Shown piece by piece: positions 61,160 to 64,000 of a stretch of 64,000 bases of DNA (the stretch's first letter is position 1; each line of letters begins with the position of its first letter). Origin of the DNA: Pseudomonas yamanorum. Its GTDB lineage: Bacteria > Pseudomonadota > Gammaproteobacteria > Pseudomonadales > Pseudomonadaceae. The notes below the pieces were generated by a model. It was given only the letters and a program-made list of their open reading frames with translations, ran no database searches and was not told the DNA's origin. The stretch lies in contig NZ_JACARE010000037.1 in assembly GCF_013386765.1 (NCBI RefSeq), forward strand, positions 21,477 through 85,476, in the 5' to 3' direction. A program made the position numbers and the translations under genes.

Positions 61160-62068
61160 TTATGAGGTGGCGGCGGCGTTGCCTGGCGCTTTGGCCTGGG
61201 GCGCCGGTTTCTCGGGGGCTGCCACCCTTTCGAGTTGAATATTCACCCGACGGTTTTTCGCCCGGTTGGCCGGGTTGGTGTTCGGCGCCAACGGGTAGCT
61301 TTCGCCATGAAAGCGCAAGGTAATCTGCGATTCCTGGATGCCATTGGCCTTGAAGTAGTCCATCACCGCCAGGGCGCGACGCCGTGAGACATCACGGTTG
61401 GTCAGGCGATTGCCGCTGTTGTCGGAGTGACCGTTCAACTCGATGTGATTGACGGTAGGGTCGGCTTTCATGAACTCGAGAATCACCGACAGCTTTTTCT
61501 TGGCCGCCGCGTCCAATTCGATGCCACCGCCCGGGAAGCCCACCTCGGTCTGTTTGACCTGCTCGAAATTCATCGGCAGCAGCTTGGTGGTACATAACTG
61601 ATAGTCGTTGTAGGCCTTGTTGAATTTGACCGGCAACAGACGGATCTCGGAGTAGCCTCCTTCGCGCCCATAGTGCCGCACAGTCGGGCTGCGACCTTCG
61701 AGTAAACCGGTAAACAAGCGCCCGGCCTGGGCCTGGGAGCTGTTAAACAGCACGTCACCACTGCCGACGCGCACCGCGCCGAGGTTGATATCACCGCGCC
61801 CCGGCTGCCACGGCGCAGCGGCCGCCAGCAGGGTCGCGGAACCGGCACCCAACGAGCCGTTGAAGGCTTTCAGACGAAACGTCGCCTGCTCGCCGGCCCG
61901 GCGCACGAACTCGCCTGAGCCGAAATCGGTGATCGGCTGGCTCAAGCGGCACTCGAATTTATCGCCCTCCACTTTCCACTCAATATTCTCCAGACGTGTC
62001 TGGAACGTGAGGGCCATCGCGGGCAGGCTGGCGAACACACTGAGCAGGGCTAGATAATGCTGGCGCAC
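61160..62068 (-). CDS. motY: Flagellar stator-associated protein MotY
   Basis: 302 residues: signal peptide (VRQHYLALLSVFASLPAMA), an N-terminal T-ring association domain, and a C-terminal OmpA-like peptidoglycan-binding domain (NHIELNGHSDNSGNRLTNRDVSRRRALAVMDYF). In Pseudomonas MotY is needed to hold stators around the flagellar motor. A GTG start at 62068 is chosen because GGAG lies 6 nt upstream; a GTG at 62080 is possible. Confidence 0.93.
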   Translation of the reverse strand: MRQHYLALLSVFASLPAMALTFQTRLENIEWKVEGDKFECRLSQPITDFGSGEFVRRAGEQATFRLKAFNGSLGAGSATLLAAAAPWQPGRGDINLGAVRVGSGDVLFNSSQAQAGRLFTGLLEGRSPTVRHYGREGGYSEIRLLPVKFNKAYNDYQLCTTKLLPMNFEQVKQTEVGFPGGGIELDAAAKKKLSVILEFMKADPTVNHIELNGHSDNSGNRLTNRDVSRRRALAVMDYFKANGIQESQITLRFHGESYPLAPNTNPANRAKNRRVNIQLERVAAPEKPAPQAKAPGNAAATS

Positions 62069-62224
62069 GGGAGGCTCCACTGGTTTCTACAACACATCAA
62101 GGCGTCATACATCGTTAAGGCATACCCAGGGATATCGGTCGCATCCTGCAAAACTTGATAGCGAGTGCCTGCAAGAGTCTTTTCCGGTAGCATTCCCACC
62201 AGATTGACCCGCCTGGAATCCCCA

Positions 62225-63271
62225 ATGTCCGACCGCCTGACCCTGCTGCGTCCCGACGACTGGCATATTCATCTTCGCGATGGTGCTGCGTTGCCCCAAA
62301 CCGTGGCCGATGTAGCGCGCACGTTTGGCCGCGCCATCATCATGCCTAATCTGGTACCTCCGGTGCGTAACGCCGCGGAAGCCGACGCCTATCGCCAGCG
62401 CATCCTCGCTGCACGACCGGCCGGCAGCCGTTTCGAACCGTTGATGGTGCTGTACCTGACCGACCGTACGCAGCCCGAAGAAATCCGCCAGGCCAAGGCC
62501 AGCGGTTTCGTCCACGCTGCCAAGCTGTACCCGGCCGGGGCGACCACCAACTCCGATTCCGGCGTCACCAGTATCGACAAGATCCTGCCGGCCATCGAAG
62601 CCATGGCAGAAGTCGGCATGCCGCTGCTGATCCACGGTGAAGTCACCCGTGGCGATGTCGATGTGTTCGATCGTGAAAAGATCTTCATCGACGAGCACAT
62701 GCGCCGCGTGGTCGAGCTGTTCCCGACCCTGAAGGTAGTGTTCGAGCACATCACCACCGCCGATGCAGTGCAGTTCGTCACCGAGGCTTCGGCCAACGTC
62801 GGCGCGACCATCACCGCGCATCACCTGCTGTACAACCGCAACCACATGCTGGTGGGCGGGATTCGGCCGCACTTCTACTGCCTGCCGATTCTCAAGCGCA
62901 ACACTCACCAGGTGGCGCTGCTCGATGCCGCCACCAGTGGCAACCAGAAATTTTTCCTCGGCACCGACTCTGCACCCCACGCCCAACACGCCAAGGAAGC
63001 CGCGTGTGGTTGTGCCGGTTGCTACACCGCCTATGCGGCGATCGAGTTGTATGCCGAAGCGTTCGAACAACGCAACGCCCTGGACAAGCTTGAAGGGTTC
63101 GCCAGCCTCAACGGCCCGCGTTTCTACGGCCTGCCGGCGAATACCGACCGCATTACCCTGGTCCGTGAAGACTGGACCGCCCCCACCAGCCTGCCGTTTG
63201 GCGAGCTGACCGTTATCCCGCTGCGCGCCGGTGAAACACTGCGCTGGCGCCTGCTGGAGGAACACCCGTGA
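62225..63271 (+). CDS. pyrC: Dihydroorotase
   Basis: 348 residues, E. coli-type PyrC. Metal ligands His14 and His16 in DWHIHLRDG, carboxylated Lys100 in AAKLYPAGATTNSDSG, and HGEV. Third step of pyrimidine synthesis. The ATG at 62225 is where family similarity starts; an in-frame start at 62165 is not supported. GTGA overlap with rnt. Confidence 0.97.
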   Translation: MSDRLTLLRPDDWHIHLRDGAALPQTVADVARTFGRAIIMPNLVPPVRNAAEADAYRQRILAARPAGSRFEPLMVLYLTDRTQPEEIRQAKASGFVHAAKLYPAGATTNSDSGVTSIDKILPAIEAMAEVGMPLLIHGEVTRGDVDVFDREKIFIDEHMRRVVELFPTLKVVFEHITTADAVQFVTEASANVGATITAHHLLYNRNHMLVGGIRPHFYCLPILKRNTHQVALLDAATSGNQKFFLGTDSAPHAQHAKEAACGCAGCYTAYAAIELYAEAFEQRNALDKLEGFASLNGPRFYGLPANTDRITLVREDWTAPTSLPFGELTVIPLRAGETLRWRLLEEHP

Positions 63272-63945
63272 GTGAAGACCATTACGACGACGACCAGGAA
63301 CACGGCGGCGGTGGTGGCGGTTCCCGTCACCCCATGGCCGAGCGTTTCCGTGGCTACCTGCCGGTTGTGATCGATGTAGAAACCGGTGGTTTCAATTGCG
63401 CCACTGACGCATTGCTGGAAATCGCCGCCACGACCATCGGCATGGATGAACAGGGTTTCGTGTTCCCGGAACACACCCACTTCTTCCGCGTCGAGCCGTT
63501 CGAAGGCGCGAACATCGAAGCCGCCGCCCTGGAGTTCACCGGGATCAAGCTCGACCACCCGCTGCGCATGGCAGTCAGTGAAGAAGCGGCGCTGACCGAC
63601 ATCTTCCGTGGCGTGCGCAAGGCGCTGAAGGCCAATGGCTGCAAACGCGCGATCCTGGTGGGCCACAACAGCAGCTTCGACCTGGGCTTCCTCAACGCCG
63701 CCGTGGCGCGCCTCGACATGAAGCGCAACCCGTTTCACCCGTTCTCCAGCTTCGACACCGCGACCCTCGCTGGCCTGGCCTATGGCCAGACCGTGCTGGC
63801 GAAAGCCTGCCAGGCCGCCGGTATCGACTTCGACGGTCGTGAGGCCCACTCGGCCCGCTACGACACCGAGAAGACGGCCGAGCTGTTCTGCGGCATCGTC
63901 AACCGCTGGAAACAGATGGGCGGCTGGGAAGACTTCGGCGACTGA
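63268..63945 (+). CDS. rnt: Ribonuclease T
   Basis: 225 residues. DEDDh 3'-5' exonuclease with Exo I VIDVETGGFN, a basic substrate-binding patch, and Exo III near EAHSARYDTEKTAELF. Trims tRNA CCA ends and matures 23S rRNA. GTG start overlapping the pyrC stop, so the two are translationally coupled. Confidence 0.97.
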   Translation: MSEDHYDDDQEHGGGGGGSRHPMAERFRGYLPVVIDVETGGFNCATDALLEIAATTIGMDEQGFVFPEHTHFFRVEPFEGANIEAAALEFTGIKLDHPLRMAVSEEAALTDIFRGVRKALKANGCKRAILVGHNSSFDLGFLNAAVARLDMKRNPFHPFSSFDTATLAGLAYGQTVLAKACQAAGIDFDGREAHSARYDTEKTAELFCGIVNRWKQMGGWEDFGD

Positions 63946-63982
63946 GGCTGAGCCAAACAAGACCTCTGCAGCGAGCGGGCTT

Positions 63983-64000
63983 CTGTGGCGAGGGAGCTTG
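63983..64000. repeat. REP arm cut by the window edge
   Basis: CTTCTGTGGCGAGGGAGCTTG at the end resembles the arms at 46689-46765. Only one arm is inside the window. Confidence 0.45.

Overview
The window is a chromosomal segment from a member of the Pseudomonas fluorescens group. The gene neighbourhoods are those of Pseudomonas: argG-motY-pyrC-rnt, rnf-nth-PA3496-like, dgkA-erdR, fprA-finR, recX-recA-pncC and mutS-fdxA-rsmZ. REPIN-type palindromes with a GTGGGAGC core are scattered between genes, and base composition is GC-rich.

Layout. 1-5.6 kb: 5' part of dinB (minus) with a LexA box, two tandem initiator-tRNA genes each with its own promoter and terminator, and an alanyl/lysyl-phosphatidylglycerol synthase (mprF) overlapping its VirJ-type hydrolase. 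5.7-12 kb: kup, rimO, a GNAT acetyltransferase, an RsuA/RluF-like protein, a YehS-like protein and trmO. 12-20.5 kb: divergent fprA/finR, dgkA, erdR, a DTW-domain tRNA modification enzyme, a small secreted protein, a LOG-family enzyme, recX, recA with a LexA box, and pncC.

20.5-46 kb: one minus-strand block between pncC and mutS with no integrase, terminase, portal or capsid gene. It is a double R-type tailocin locus. Transcription would begin near 45.15 kb at a promoter laced with ATGCAT repeats, next to a LexA-like XRE/S24 repressor. It then runs through a holin, a P2-like contractile tail set in R-pyocin order (PA0615-like, V, W, J, I, fibre, chaperone, FI sheath, FII tube, E/E', tape measure, U, X, D) and a terminator. 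After that comes a second, Mu/SfV-like contractile tail set (gp37, gp38, sheath, tube, gp41 chaperone, tape measure, gp43, gp44, gp45, gp46, gp47, gp48, fibre, chaperone), and finally a GH19 endolysin and Rz/Rz1 spanins. Both sets carry a -1 frameshift signal of the T-TTT-TTN type in the tail-assembly chaperone. The two particles appear to share one repressor and one lysis cassette, split to the two ends of the block. DNA damage, RecA and repressor cleavage are the likely trigger, with recA itself next door.

46-64 kb: a secreted protein built of six 21-residue Cys repeats (unrecognised), mutS, fdxA, the small RNA rsmZ with its GacA upstream box, apbC, metG, an rnf operon that lacks rnfC (A-B-D-G-E), nth, a small PA3496-like protein, an orphan NarL-type response regulator, an AT-rich spacer, argG, motY, pyrC and rnt. 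The most interesting items are the double tailocin with its leader region, the Cys-repeat protein, the RnfC-less Rnf set and the RsuA-like protein whose catalytic motif is altered.
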